Of a stretch of DNA of 64,000 nucleotides, positions 1 through 8,490 are shown in pieces. Both the position numbers and the translations under genes were made by a program. Source of the DNA: Janthinobacterium psychrotolerans (GTDB lineage: Bacteria > Pseudomonadota > Gammaproteobacteria > Burkholderiales > Burkholderiaceae_D); contig NZ_LOCQ01000051.1 of the NCBI RefSeq assembly GCF_001677885.1, positions 62,001 through 126,000 on the forward strand, given 5' to 3'. Numbering within the stretch: position 1 is the stretch's first letter; every line of letters begins with the position of its first letter. A model generated the notes under the pieces. That model made no database searches. It worked only from the letters and a program-made list of their open reading frames with translations, and was not told where the DNA came from.

Positions 1-1081
1 CCATGCCATATTCAAGCAGCACCGCCTGCATGTCGGGCTTGTTGTCCATCAGGTTGTAGTAAGCCAGGCCGCTCTCGACGATCTGCTTGCCTTCTTCGTG
101 GCGCCCCATGGCAATCAGGGCCTGGCCGATATTGAGGCGCGCCGTCGCCTGCACGTCGTCATTGCGCACCAGGCGCGCGGCCGCCAGGGCCTCGTTGCCG
201 TAGCCCAGCGCGCGCTGGAAATCGCCCTGTTTCAGGTAGCTGTCCGACAGGTTGACCAGGGTGGTCGCCACCATGGTCCTGGCGCCCAGCCGGCGTTCCA
301 GGGCCAGTGCCTCGAGCAGCGCGCGCTGGCCGCGCTGCGGCTGGTTGGCGTCGAGCGCCAGGCCGTATTCGGTATTTTTTGCCTGCGCCAGGCGGCCAGG
401 CGAATCGAGCTTGCCGGCCACGGCCAGTAATTCGTCGAGCACCCTGAAGCCCTTGCCGTACTCGCGCATCTGCGTGTACAGCAAGGTCAATGCATTCAGG
501 GCCGCCGCCAGGGTGGCGGGCGAGTCGCTCTGGCGCGCCAGGTCCACCGCCGTCTGCAGCTTGGCCAGGGCGGCCGGAAAATTGCCTTCCTCGGCCCAGG
601 ACTGGCCGGCGCTGATGGTGGCCTGCACGCGCAGCTGCAAGTCGCCGGTGCGGTTGGCGATGGTTTCGGCCTCGAAGGCGAACAAGTGCGAGGCGCGGCG
701 CTCGCTCAGGGCAAAGCTGATATAGGCCTTGCTGAGCAGCGCCTTGGCCAGCGCCACGTCATTGTGGCGCCGGGTGGCGTCCAGGATCAGGTCTTCGACC
801 AGTTGCAGGGCGATATCGTTCTGCCCCAGCCGCATATGGGCATTGCTCAGCTGGGTAATATATTCGGCGCGCAAGGTCAGCGGCGCACTGAAAGCCTCGA
901 TTTCGATGTCTTTCAGGCGCTGCAGCGCGCGCTCGGGCACGAAGCGGCCGTCCTCGCGCAAGGCGTCCAGGCGCTGCTGCAACTGCGGGCTGGCGCCGGC
1001 CAGCGCGGGCAGCAGGCAACACAGCGCCAGCAGCCATGCTGCGCGCCGCCTGCCTTGCCGTGCTGTCCTGTTCAATGCCAT
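1..1081 (-). CDS. TPR-repeat protein, N-terminal part (3' end outside window)
   Basis: The reading frame runs from an ATG at 1081 to the window edge without a stop (about 360 codons seen). It begins with a basic stretch and a hydrophobic segment ending in LPALAGA, a likely signal peptide. The rest is helical pairs typical of tetratricopeptide repeats, for example runs containing ALAKLQTAVDLARQ and QRALGYGNEALAAARL. Such periplasmic or extracytoplasmic TPR domains often precede a membrane segment and a GGDEF or histidine kinase output domain. That part would lie beyond position 1, so the function is open. Oppositely oriented reading frames over this stretch are shadows. Confidence 0.75.
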   Translation of the reverse strand, partial: MALNRTARQGRRRAAWLLALCCLLPALAGASPQLQQRLDALREDGRFVPERALQRLKDIEIEAFSAPLTLRAEYITQLSNAHMRLGQNDIALQLVEDLILDATRRHNDVALAKALLSKAYISFALSERRASHLFAFEAETIANRTGDLQLRVQATISAGQSWAEEGNFPAALAKLQTAVDLARQSDSPATLAAALNALTLLYTQMREYGKGFRVLDELLAVAGKLDSPGRLAQAKNTEYGLALDANQPQRGQRALLEALALERRLGARTMVATTLVNLSDSYLKQGDFQRALGYGNEALAAARLVRNDDVQATARLNIGQALIAMGRHEEGKQIVESGLAYYNLMDNKPDMQAVLLEYGM

Positions 1082-1110
1082 GCCTGCCAATGCGCCACTC
1101 CCGACTTCCT

Positions 1111-1151
1111 ATTTCTTTGCAAGTAATTATATTATGTTGCAACAAAGAAAT
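1111..1151 (-). promoter_or_regulatory. Candidate promoter/operator dyad before the TPR gene
   Basis: A 9-bp inverted repeat (ATTTCTTTG at 1111-1119, CAAAGAAAT at 1143-1151) flanks a perfect TATAAT on the minus strand (1131-1126) and a TGTTGCAACA palindrome (1135-1144). The region is AT-rich inside GC-rich surroundings and lies 30-70 bases before the TPR start. No good -35 box is visible. Confidence 0.4.
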
Positions 1152-1188
1152 TTCGAGCGCGCGTTATATTTTCAGCAAAGTGCACACT

Positions 1189-2994
1189 TTACTGTGCCAG
1201 TTGTTGCAACAAATAAAGTCGTTGATATAAACCGTTTTCGACCTGCATCAGCTCTTCGTGCGGCCCCGCTTCCGTGATGCGGCCATGGTTCAGCACGATG
1301 ATGGTGTCGGCGTCGCGGATGGTCGAGAGCCGGTGCGCAATCGCGATAATGGTCACCTTGCCGCGCAATTCGTTCAGCGCCAGCTGCACGATCTGCTCGG
1401 TCTGGCTGTCGATGCGCGAAGTCGCTTCGTCGAGCAGCAGGATGCGCGGCTGGCCGGCCAGCGCGCGGGCGATCGCGATCAGCTGCTTCTGGCCCGACGA
1501 CAGGCGCGAGCCGCCTTCGCCCAGCGGCGTGTCGTAGCCATCTTCGAGCGCCGCGATAAAGTCGTGCGCATGCGCCGCGCGCGCGGCCTGCTCGATCTGC
1601 GCCTGGCTGTAGCCGCGGCCCATGTCGATGTTGTCGCGCGCCGATGCCGCCAGCAGGAAGGGGTCTTGCGGCACCAGCCCCACGTCGGCGCGGAAGCGCT
1701 CGTTGTCTATGCTGTCAAGCAGCATGCCGTTGATGGCGATGCGGCCCTGCGTGACCGGATAAAAGCGCAGCAGCAGCGACAGCAGGGTGGACTTGCCACT
1801 GCCCGTATGGCCGACGATGCCGAAGAACGCACCTTGGGGAATGGTCAGTGACAGGTCGTGCAGCACCGGCTGGTTTTCCACGTAGGCGAACGTCAGGTGC
1901 GCGATATCGACCGCCGGCGTGCCGGCGGCGACGGGGCTTTCCGGTGCGCCGGCGGCCTTGCCTGGCGCGTGTTCCAGCGCCTGGTGTTCGTCAAGCAGGG
2001 CCGAGACGCGGGCGGTGGCCACCACCGACTGCTGCAGCTGGCTGAACTGCATGGTGATCTGGATCAGCGGTTCGATCACGCGCGCGATATAGCTGATGAA
2101 CGCATACAGCACGCCCACTTCGACGGCGCCCATCTCGCGCTGGCCGAAGCTGAAGATGACCACCGCCAGCAGCACGATATTGAGCATGTCGAGCGCGGGG
2201 CGCAGCAGCCAGGCGTTGGCGCGCAGTTCGTGCATGCGCGCCGCGTAATGATCCTGGTTGATGCCGGTGAAGCGCTGGCCGAAGCGGCGTTCGGCATTGT
2301 TCGCCTGCAGCACGCTCATGCCGCCGATCGATTCGGCGATCTGGCCGTTGATCTCGCTGCGCAGGGCGCGCGCGCGCGTCACGGCCGGCGCGCTCCAGCG
2401 CTGGTACAAAAAGACGATCACCAGCACCGCCGGCAGCAGCGCCAGCACGATCAGCATCAGCCGCCAGTCCAGGAACGCCATGGCGGCCATGGTGCCGATC
2501 AGCACGATGGAGCTGTCGAGGATCACGAACAGCACCTGCACGTACAGCGATTTCACCGCTTCGGTGTCGTTGGTGACGCGGCTGACCAATTGGCCCGTGA
2601 TGGCGCGGTCGAAGAACGCCATCGGCAGGCGCAGCACGTGCTGGTAGACGGTTTCGCGCAGGCGCTGCACCGAGCGCATCGCCAGGCCCGACAGGCGCAC
2701 CAGCTGCAGGTAGCGCAGGCCCGAAGCGATCCAGCCGGTCAGCAGACAGCCGCCGAGCAGCAGCGACATGCGGGTCCAGTCCAGGTTGCGCGGCAGCAGG
2801 TGCTGGTCGATCAGCGCCTTGCCGAGGATGGGGCCGGTTACTTCCAGCGCGGCGGCGATGATCAGCCACAGCGTGGCCCAGTACAGGTGGCGCAGGTCGG
2901 GCGCGGCGGCGCGGCGCAGCAGGCCGATGGCCTGCATCGCCTGGCGGCGGACCTGGTCTTGCGTGTCCGTTGCCGGCACGGTGTCAGTTGGCAT
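1189..2994 (-). CDS. mdlB: ABC exporter half-transporter, MdlB/SmdB type
   Basis: Half-size ABC exporter of 601 residues with an N-terminal six-helix membrane domain (about 25-330) and a C-terminal ATPase domain. Visible motifs are Walker A GHTGSGKST (395-403), signature LSSGQ (498-502), and Walker B ILLLDE with the catalytic Glu at 523. It pairs with the upstream mdlA gene, which it overlaps by 11 bases. The start at 2994 was chosen because the longer frame has 33 unrelated residues lying inside mdlA. The family exports drugs or lipids as a heterodimer in the inner membrane; the substrate is unknown here. Confidence 0.88.
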   Translation of the reverse strand: MPTDTVPATDTQDQVRRQAMQAIGLLRRAAAPDLRHLYWATLWLIIAAALEVTGPILGKALIDQHLLPRNLDWTRMSLLLGGCLLTGWIASGLRYLQLVRLSGLAMRSVQRLRETVYQHVLRLPMAFFDRAITGQLVSRVTNDTEAVKSLYVQVLFVILDSSIVLIGTMAAMAFLDWRLMLIVLALLPAVLVIVFLYQRWSAPAVTRARALRSEINGQIAESIGGMSVLQANNAERRFGQRFTGINQDHYAARMHELRANAWLLRPALDMLNIVLLAVVIFSFGQREMGAVEVGVLYAFISYIARVIEPLIQITMQFSQLQQSVVATARVSALLDEHQALEHAPGKAAGAPESPVAAGTPAVDIAHLTFAYVENQPVLHDLSLTIPQGAFFGIVGHTGSGKSTLLSLLLRFYPVTQGRIAINGMLLDSIDNERFRADVGLVPQDPFLLAASARDNIDMGRGYSQAQIEQAARAAHAHDFIAALEDGYDTPLGEGGSRLSSGQKQLIAIARALAGQPRILLLDEATSRIDSQTEQIVQLALNELRGKVTIIAIAHRLSTIRDADTIIVLNHGRITEAGPHEELMQVENGLYQRLYLLQQLAQ

Positions 2995-4735
2995 CAAGGC
3001 TGGCCTCCAGTTGTTGATAGCGCCACTGGCTGGCATACCAGCCATCGTGCTGCAGCAGTTGTTCGTGGCTGCCCGTTTCGGTGATGCGGCCATTGCGCAG
3101 CACCAGGATCAGGTCGGCGTTGACGACGGCGCTCAGGCGGTGGCTGGCGATCATGGCGCTGCGCTCGGGACGCGCGCGGCGCAGTTGTTCCAGGTGCTGC
3201 AGGATGCGCGTCTCGGTGCCGGTGTCGACCGCCGACAGGGCGTCGTCGAGCAGCAGCAAATCGTTGTCGGCCAGCAGCGCGCGGGCGATTGCCACGCGCT
3301 GGCGCTGGCCGCCGGACAGGGTAATGCCTTTTTCGCCGACCTGGGTTTCATAGCCGTCCGGGAACTGCAGGATATCGTCGTGGATGTCGGCCAGTTCAGC
3401 CGCGTGCTCCACTTCCTGGCGCGTGGCGCCGGGGCGGGCCAGGGCGATATTGTCGGCAATCGTGGCGGAGAATAAAAACGACTCCTGCGGCACCCAGCTG
3501 ATCGCCGCGCGCAGCGCATGCAGGGTGTAGGCGGCCAGCGGCTGGCCGCTCCAGGTGGCCTGGCCCGCTTGCGGCGTGACCTGGCGCAGCAGCACGCGCA
3601 GCAGGGTCGACTTGCCGCTGCCGGTCGGGCCCACCAGGCCCAGGGTCTGGCCCGGCTCCAGGCGCAGCGCGATGTCCGCCAGCGCCGGCGCGGTCTGGCC
3701 CGCATAAGCGAAGCCGATGTGTTCCAGCTGCAAAGGGCCGGGCGGCAGCGTGGCGATGGTGCCGTGGTCGTCGATGGCCAGCGGCGCGTCCAGCATCGGT
3801 TGCAGCCGCTGCCAGGCGGCGCGGCCCCGTTCGATCAGCGACAGTACCCAGCCGGCGGCAAACATCGGCCAGATCAGCTGGCCCAGGTACATCGAAAAGC
3901 TGGTCAGCGCGCCGATGGTCAATTGATCGTGCCAGACCAGGTAGCCGCCCAGGCCCAGCGTCAATGCGGTGGCGGCGGTCAGGGTCAGGCCGACGGCCGG
4001 CTCGTACGCCGCTTCCCAGCGCTGCGCCGTCAGGCTGGCGTTGGCCGCATGGCCGGCCAGGGTGGAAAACTGCGCGCTGCTGCGCTGTTCCAGGCCCAGT
4101 GCGCGCAAGGTGCGCACGCCCGACACGGATTCCTGCACATGGTCGTTCAGCGCCGAAAAGCGTTGCAGTGAGTCGGTCGACGCGGTGTGGATATGGCTGG
4201 AAATGCGCCAGAAGGCCAGTCCCATCAGCGGGAAGGGCAACAGGGCGATGCAGGCCAGGCGCCAGTCCACGCCCAGCAGCATGATGCCCAGCACCATCAG
4301 CAAGGTCAATGTGCCGTCGAAGCCGGCCAGCATCGCTTCGCCGGCCGCCATTTCGATGGCGTCGATATCGTTGGTGGCCAGCGCCATCAGGTCGCCGGTG
4401 CGCTGGCCCTGGTAGAACGCCGCGCCCTGCTGCGACATGCGGGTATAGAAACGCGTGCGCAGCATCACGCCGAGCTGGTAGGCGGCCTTGAACAGGGTGA
4501 TGCGCCAGCCGACGCGCAGGAAATAAATGACCACGCCGACCGCCAGCAGGGTCAGCAATTCCAGCCACAGCTGGGACGTGCTCATGGTGTGGGCGGCCAG
4601 CGCGTCGATGATGGCGCCGATGCGGCGCGGTATCCACACGGTCAATGTGGCCACGCCGGTCAGCATGACGGCGGCGGCGGCGTAGGCCGGCCAATGCTGG
4701 CGCACGAAGCCGGCGATGAGCCTCGATAAACTCAT
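2984..4735 (-). CDS. mdlA: ABC exporter half-transporter, MdlA/SmdA type
   Basis: 583-residue partner of MdlB. The membrane domain covers about 1-310 and the ATPase domain about 335-575, with Walker A GPTGSGKST (369-377), signature LSGGQ (473-477) and Walker B LLLLDD (493-498). Asp498 replaces the usual catalytic Glu, as in E. coli MdlA, so one ATP site of the heterodimer should be degenerate. The C-terminal end (GWYASQWRYQQLEA) also matches the MdlA pattern. It is the first gene of a two-gene operon; the overlap with mdlB suggests coupled translation. Confidence 0.88.
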   Translation of the reverse strand: MSLSRLIAGFVRQHWPAYAAAAVMLTGVATLTVWIPRRIGAIIDALAAHTMSTSQLWLELLTLLAVGVVIYFLRVGWRITLFKAAYQLGVMLRTRFYTRMSQQGAAFYQGQRTGDLMALATNDIDAIEMAAGEAMLAGFDGTLTLLMVLGIMLLGVDWRLACIALLPFPLMGLAFWRISSHIHTASTDSLQRFSALNDHVQESVSGVRTLRALGLEQRSSAQFSTLAGHAANASLTAQRWEAAYEPAVGLTLTAATALTLGLGGYLVWHDQLTIGALTSFSMYLGQLIWPMFAAGWVLSLIERGRAAWQRLQPMLDAPLAIDDHGTIATLPPGPLQLEHIGFAYAGQTAPALADIALRLEPGQTLGLVGPTGSGKSTLLRVLLRQVTPQAGQATWSGQPLAAYTLHALRAAISWVPQESFLFSATIADNIALARPGATRQEVEHAAELADIHDDILQFPDGYETQVGEKGITLSGGQRQRVAIARALLADNDLLLLDDALSAVDTGTETRILQHLEQLRRARPERSAMIASHRLSAVVNADLILVLRNGRITETGSHEQLLQHDGWYASQWRYQQLEASLDAN

Positions 4736-4879
4736 GGTTACCTTTGTCTTGTATTGATTTGTTAGCGGGGTGTCGCGGGGCGGACGGAAGAGGCGCGCGG
4801 ACGGAAAGTTCGCACAGGATACAACAAGGCGCGAAAACGCGCTGCGCGTGACGGTGCAAACCGCGCAGGAAAAACAGGC

Positions 4880-4900
4880 AAAAAACGGGCCGTAGCCCGT
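4880..4900 (-). terminator. Intrinsic terminator of the phasin gene
   Basis: Read on the minus strand, stem ACGGGC/GCCCGT with a 4-base loop is followed directly by a run of six T. It lies 30 bases past the phasin stop. Confidence 0.8.
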
Positions 4901-4929
4901 TGTGGTGGTGCGCCGGAGTTGCCCGGCGA

Positions 4930-5661
4930 TTACTTGCGCTTGCCCTTGGCCGCAGGCTGTATCGCTGCCTTGCTGGGGCCGCCTTGCTTGTTGGCCGGCT
5001 TGCTGGCCACCGGTGCCGCCTTGGCCGTGGCCTTGACGGCGGCCGGCACTTTGGCCGGTGGCGCGGCGATGGCGGCCGGCGCCGAGGCGGCGATCGGCAG
5101 GGTGGCGGCCAGCGGCAGCGGCGCAGGCGCGGCCGGTGACGGTTCGGCCACCGGGGCCAGCACGGCGGCCGGCGCTGGCGCAGATTCAGGCTCGGATGCC
5201 GGCTCGGATGCCGGCGCAGGCTCGGCTTCCGGCGCAGACACCGCTGCCGGCACCTCGATGACGGCTTCCACCTCGACCTGCGCGGTGGTGTTTGCCGGCG
5301 CAGCGGCTGTATCTGCGGCCGGGCTGGCGTGATCGAGCCTGGCCTTGGCCGCTTCCAGCAATTGGGCCTGGGTACGCGATGCGATGCCGAACAGTTCACG
5401 GCTATAGGCCAGCACGCTTTCGATGCCCGGCTGGGCCTGGCTGGTGCTGTAGCTGAGGAACTCGCGCGCATCGTTTACGGCCAGCAGGTGCTGCGCGGTG
5501 CCGGTGCTCCTGGCAATGGCGGCCTTGCTGGCGCCGAGGTGGAGGGCGATGATTTTTTCGGCACCGTCAAACACGGTATGGCCGAAGGTGCTGAACAGCT
5601 GCAACTGCGTTTCCCATTGCGATTTTGCCGCGCTGGATAATTGTTGTGGAAGCGGAAACAT
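4930..5661 (-). CDS. Phasin family protein
   Basis: 243 residues. The first 110 or so form the amphipathic helical phasin domain (segments such as FSTFGHTVFDGAEKIIALHL and LAYSRELFGIASRTQAQLLEA). After about residue 115 comes a long Ala/Pro/Glu-rich tail ending in a basic KGKRK. Phasins coat polyhydroxyalkanoate granules in the cytoplasm and control their number and size. AP-rich basic tails resemble those of PhaF-like or histone-like proteins, so DNA contact is possible but inferred. A strong AAGGAG site precedes the ATG at 5661. It is a single-gene unit with its own terminator. Confidence 0.82.
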   Translation of the reverse strand: MFPLPQQLSSAAKSQWETQLQLFSTFGHTVFDGAEKIIALHLGASKAAIARSTGTAQHLLAVNDAREFLSYSTSQAQPGIESVLAYSRELFGIASRTQAQLLEAAKARLDHASPAADTAAAPANTTAQVEVEAVIEVPAAVSAPEAEPAPASEPASEPESAPAPAAVLAPVAEPSPAAPAPLPLAATLPIAASAPAAIAAPPAKVPAAVKATAKAAPVASKPANKQGGPSKAAIQPAAKGKRK

Positions 5662-5991
5662 ATTTACTCCTTGTCCGGATTAAAATGCTGGCAAAACGCT
5701 GCTCACATGCAGTCCGCGTTTTGTAGAGTTTGATGATGCTTAAGCGTGTATACGCGTTGTCGATATCTTTTTTGATGCAACGCAATATGAATATTCTAGC
5801 GGTGATTCGTGTTGGTTGAAAGCTATTTCGAACGGTGCGGTGGCCGCGCCACAGGCCAATTGATTGGCTTTTCCGTTTTTCATGGCGATTTGCGGCGACG
5901 CAAGATGCTTGTTTTATGGTTATGCTTGTAAAGCGTTTTTACTTTATATTCGTGCAGTGCAACATTTTGCCACTCTCTTGCCAGGAATCCC
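5662..5991. other. Intergenic region between phasin and codA
   Basis: 330 bases between divergent genes, AT-richer than the flanks from about 5690 to 5970. It must hold both promoters. I found no convincing -35/-10 pair, operator or RNA structure; the only notable feature is an imperfect palindrome around GTATAC near 5747-5752. Confidence 0.4.
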
Positions 5992-7266
5992 ATGGACCTC
6001 CTTATCCGCAACGCCAGCCTGCCCGATGGACGCACCGCCATCGATATCGCCATCGACCAGGGCCGCATTGCCGCCGTCGGCCCGGCCCTGCCCGTCACGG
6101 GCGCGCGCGAAATCGACGCCGAGGGCGACCTGGTCACGCCGCCGTTTGTCGACGCCCACTTCCATATGGACGCCACGCTCAGCTACGGCTTGCCGCGCGT
6201 CAATGCTTCCGGCACCTTGCTGGAGGGCATCGCACTGTGGGGCGAACTGAAACCGGCACTGACGCAGCAGGCGCTGGTCGAGCGCGCGCTGCAGTATTGC
6301 GACTGGGCCGTGGCGCGCGGCCTGCTGGCGATCCGCTCCCACGTCGATATCTGCGATCCGCGCCTGCTGGCGGTCGAAGCGCTGCTCGACGTCAAGCGGC
6401 AAGTGGCGCCGTATCTGGACTTGCAGCTGGTGGCGTTTCCGCAGGACGGCATCCTGCGCAGCGCGGGCGCTTTCGACAACCTCAAGCGCGCCATTGCCAT
6501 GGGCGTCGACGTGGTCGGCGGCATTCCGCATTTCGAGCGCACCATGGCCGACGGCGCCGAATCGGTGCGCCTGCTGTGCGAATACGCCTGCGAACAGGGA
6601 CTGATGGTCGACATGCATTGCGACGAATCGGACGATCCGCTGTCGCGCCATATCGAAACCCTGGCTTTCCACGCGCAGCGCCTGGGGATGCAGGGCAGGG
6701 TGACCGGCTCGCACCTGACCTCCATGCATTCGATGGACAATTATTATGTGAGCAAACTGCTGCCGCTGATCCGCGAAGCGGGCGTGGCGGCCATCGCCAA
6801 TCCGCTGATCAATATCACCCTGCAGGGCCGCCACGATAGCTATCCGAAGCGGCGCGGCATGACGCGCGTGCCCGAGATGCTGGCCGCCGGCATCCCGGTC
6901 GCCTTCGGCCACGACTGCGTGATGGACCCGTGGTACAGCCTCGGTTCGGGCGACATGCTGGAAGTGGCGCACATGGGCCTGCACGTGGCGCAGATGACGG
7001 GCCAGCAGGCCATGCACGACTGCTTCCTGGCGGTGACCGAAACGCCGGCCGCCATCCTCGGCCTGGACGGCTATGGCATCGCGCCCGGCTGCCATGCGGA
7101 CCTGGTGATGCTCGACTGCGGCTCGACCGTCGAAGCGCTGCGCCTGCGCGCGGCGCGCCGCCTGGTGCTGCGCCGTGGGCAGGTGATCAGCGAGTCGCCG
7201 CGCGCCAGCGCCCGCCTGCAACTGCCGGGCCGGCCCGAAACGGTCAACTTCCGCCAGGGGCGCTGA
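5992..7266 (+). CDS. codA: Cytosine deaminase
   Basis: 424-residue amidohydrolase closely following E. coli CodA. Metal ligands His56 and His58 (HFHMD), Gln151 (FPQDGI), His209 and Glu212 (MHCDE), His241 (SHLTSMHS) and Asp308 (GHDCVMDP) are all present, as is the family run NPLINITLQGRHDSYPKRRG. It converts cytosine to uracil and ammonia for pyrimidine salvage. No codB-type permease is adjacent. Two acetyltransferase genes follow at close distance on the same strand and may be co-transcribed. Confidence 0.88.
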   Translation: MDLLIRNASLPDGRTAIDIAIDQGRIAAVGPALPVTGAREIDAEGDLVTPPFVDAHFHMDATLSYGLPRVNASGTLLEGIALWGELKPALTQQALVERALQYCDWAVARGLLAIRSHVDICDPRLLAVEALLDVKRQVAPYLDLQLVAFPQDGILRSAGAFDNLKRAIAMGVDVVGGIPHFERTMADGAESVRLLCEYACEQGLMVDMHCDESDDPLSRHIETLAFHAQRLGMQGRVTGSHLTSMHSMDNYYVSKLLPLIREAGVAAIANPLINITLQGRHDSYPKRRGMTRVPEMLAAGIPVAFGHDCVMDPWYSLGSGDMLEVAHMGLHVAQMTGQQAMHDCFLAVTETPAAILGLDGYGIAPGCHADLVMLDCGSTVEALRLRAARRLVLRRGQVISESPRASARLQLPGRPETVNFRQGR

Positions 7267-7302
7267 TACAATCGGCCATGACTTGCTATCGGGAGCAGCA
7301 CC

Positions 7303-7821
7303 TTGAAAGAAATCGAGATCCGTCCGGCCGTCGAAGCCGACTTCGACGCCATGTGGGCCATCTTCCGCACCCTGGTCGCTGCGGGCGACACCTACACGTT
7401 TGATGCCGCCACCACGCGCGAGGCCTGCCATGCTTACTGGTTCGGCCCCGGCGTACAAAGCTTCGTGGCCATGATGGGCAGCGAGCGCCTGCTGGGCATG
7501 TACAAGCTGGTGGCCAACCAGGCCGGCCACGGCAACCATGTGGCCAGCGCCTCCTTCATGGTCGACCCGGCCGCGCAGGGCGTCGGCGTGGGCCGCATGC
7601 TGGGCGTGCACTGCATCGCGGAAGCGCAGCGCGCCGGCTTCCTGGCGATGCAGTTCAACTTTGTCGTCAGCACCAACCTGGCCGCCGTCACCTTGTGGAA
7701 AAAACTGGGCTTTACGGTCGTCGGCACCTTGCCGATGGCCTACCGCCACGCCCAGCTGGGCTATGTGGACGCCTATGTGATGTACCGGCTGCTCAGCGAT
7801 CCGATGCAGTGGCCGGCATGA
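7303..7821 (+). CDS. GNAT family N-acetyltransferase
   Basis: 172 residues with the acetyl-CoA-binding stretch DPAAQGVGVGRMLGVH (about 88-103) and a C-terminal region VSTNLAAVTLWKKLGFTVVG typical of GNAT enzymes. The start is a TTG at 7303, eight bases after GGGAG; no ATG fits the conserved N-terminus. The substrate is unknown. It overlaps the next acetyltransferase gene by four bases (ATGA), indicating an operon. Confidence 0.85.
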   Translation: MKEIEIRPAVEADFDAMWAIFRTLVAAGDTYTFDAATTREACHAYWFGPGVQSFVAMMGSERLLGMYKLVANQAGHGNHVASASFMVDPAAQGVGVGRMLGVHCIAEAQRAGFLAMQFNFVVSTNLAAVTLWKKLGFTVVGTLPMAYRHAQLGYVDAYVMYRLLSDPMQWPA

Positions 7822-8345
7822 CCGTGATTGAAACACCGCGTTTGCGCCTGCGCACCGCCAGCGGCGGCGACGCGGCATTTTTCCTCGGGCTGGTCAACGA
7901 GCCGACCTGGCTGGCTACCATTGGCGACCGCCAGATCCATACGGTGGACGCCGCCCGCGCGGCGCTGGAAACGGGCCCGATCGCGCAGCAGCGCGAACTC
8001 GGCTACTCGTTTTATATCGTCGAACACCGCGCCGACCACGTGGCGATCGGCATGTGCGGCCTGATCAAGCGCGCCACCATGCCTGGCCCCGACATCGGCT
8101 ACGCGCTGCTGCCCGCGTATTGCGGCCAGGGCCTGGCCTGGGAAGCGTCCGGCGGCGTGCTGCGCCACGCACGCGACGTGCTGCGCCTGCCCACGGTGTA
8201 CGGCCTGGTGTCGCCGCAGAACCAGACTTCCATCAAGCTGATCAACAAGCTCGGTTTGCGCTTCGAGCGTTTTTCGCGCCAGCCGATTGCTGGCAAGGAC
8301 ATCAATATCTATCGCAAGGATTTCCCTGGTCCCGGCATGTGGTGA
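7818..8345 (+). CDS. GNAT family N-acetyltransferase, RimJ/RimL-like
   Basis: 175 residues beginning MTVIETPRLRLR, the opening typical of RimJ/RimL-like acetyltransferases. PDIGYALLPAYCGQGLAWEA holds the CoA-binding region and SPQNQTSIKLINKLGLRFE the C-terminal GNAT motif. The ATG at 7818 overlaps the TGA of the preceding gene; the open frame extends further upstream but only as a shadow of that gene. The substrate could be a ribosomal protein N-terminus or a small molecule; sequence alone does not decide. Confidence 0.85.
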   Translation: MTVIETPRLRLRTASGGDAAFFLGLVNEPTWLATIGDRQIHTVDAARAALETGPIAQQRELGYSFYIVEHRADHVAIGMCGLIKRATMPGPDIGYALLPAYCGQGLAWEASGGVLRHARDVLRLPTVYGLVSPQNQTSIKLINKLGLRFERFSRQPIAGKDINIYRKDFPGPGMW

Positions 8346-8490
8346 GGGAAACACCAAAATCGGCAGTGCCGAGCCGCGAATACCTCGTCCGCCAGTGATT
8401 ATTGAACGGCATCGCCCATTTGAGGGACGAGATTCCAAAAATTTGTCATTAAAGTAGCTTATCGACATTTTTTTGGACTGGAACAAGACC

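Noticed and set aside
1177..1190. AAAGTG-N2-CACTTT palindrome at the end of mdlB
   Set aside because: Short, partly coding, with no T run or promoter nearby; probably chance.
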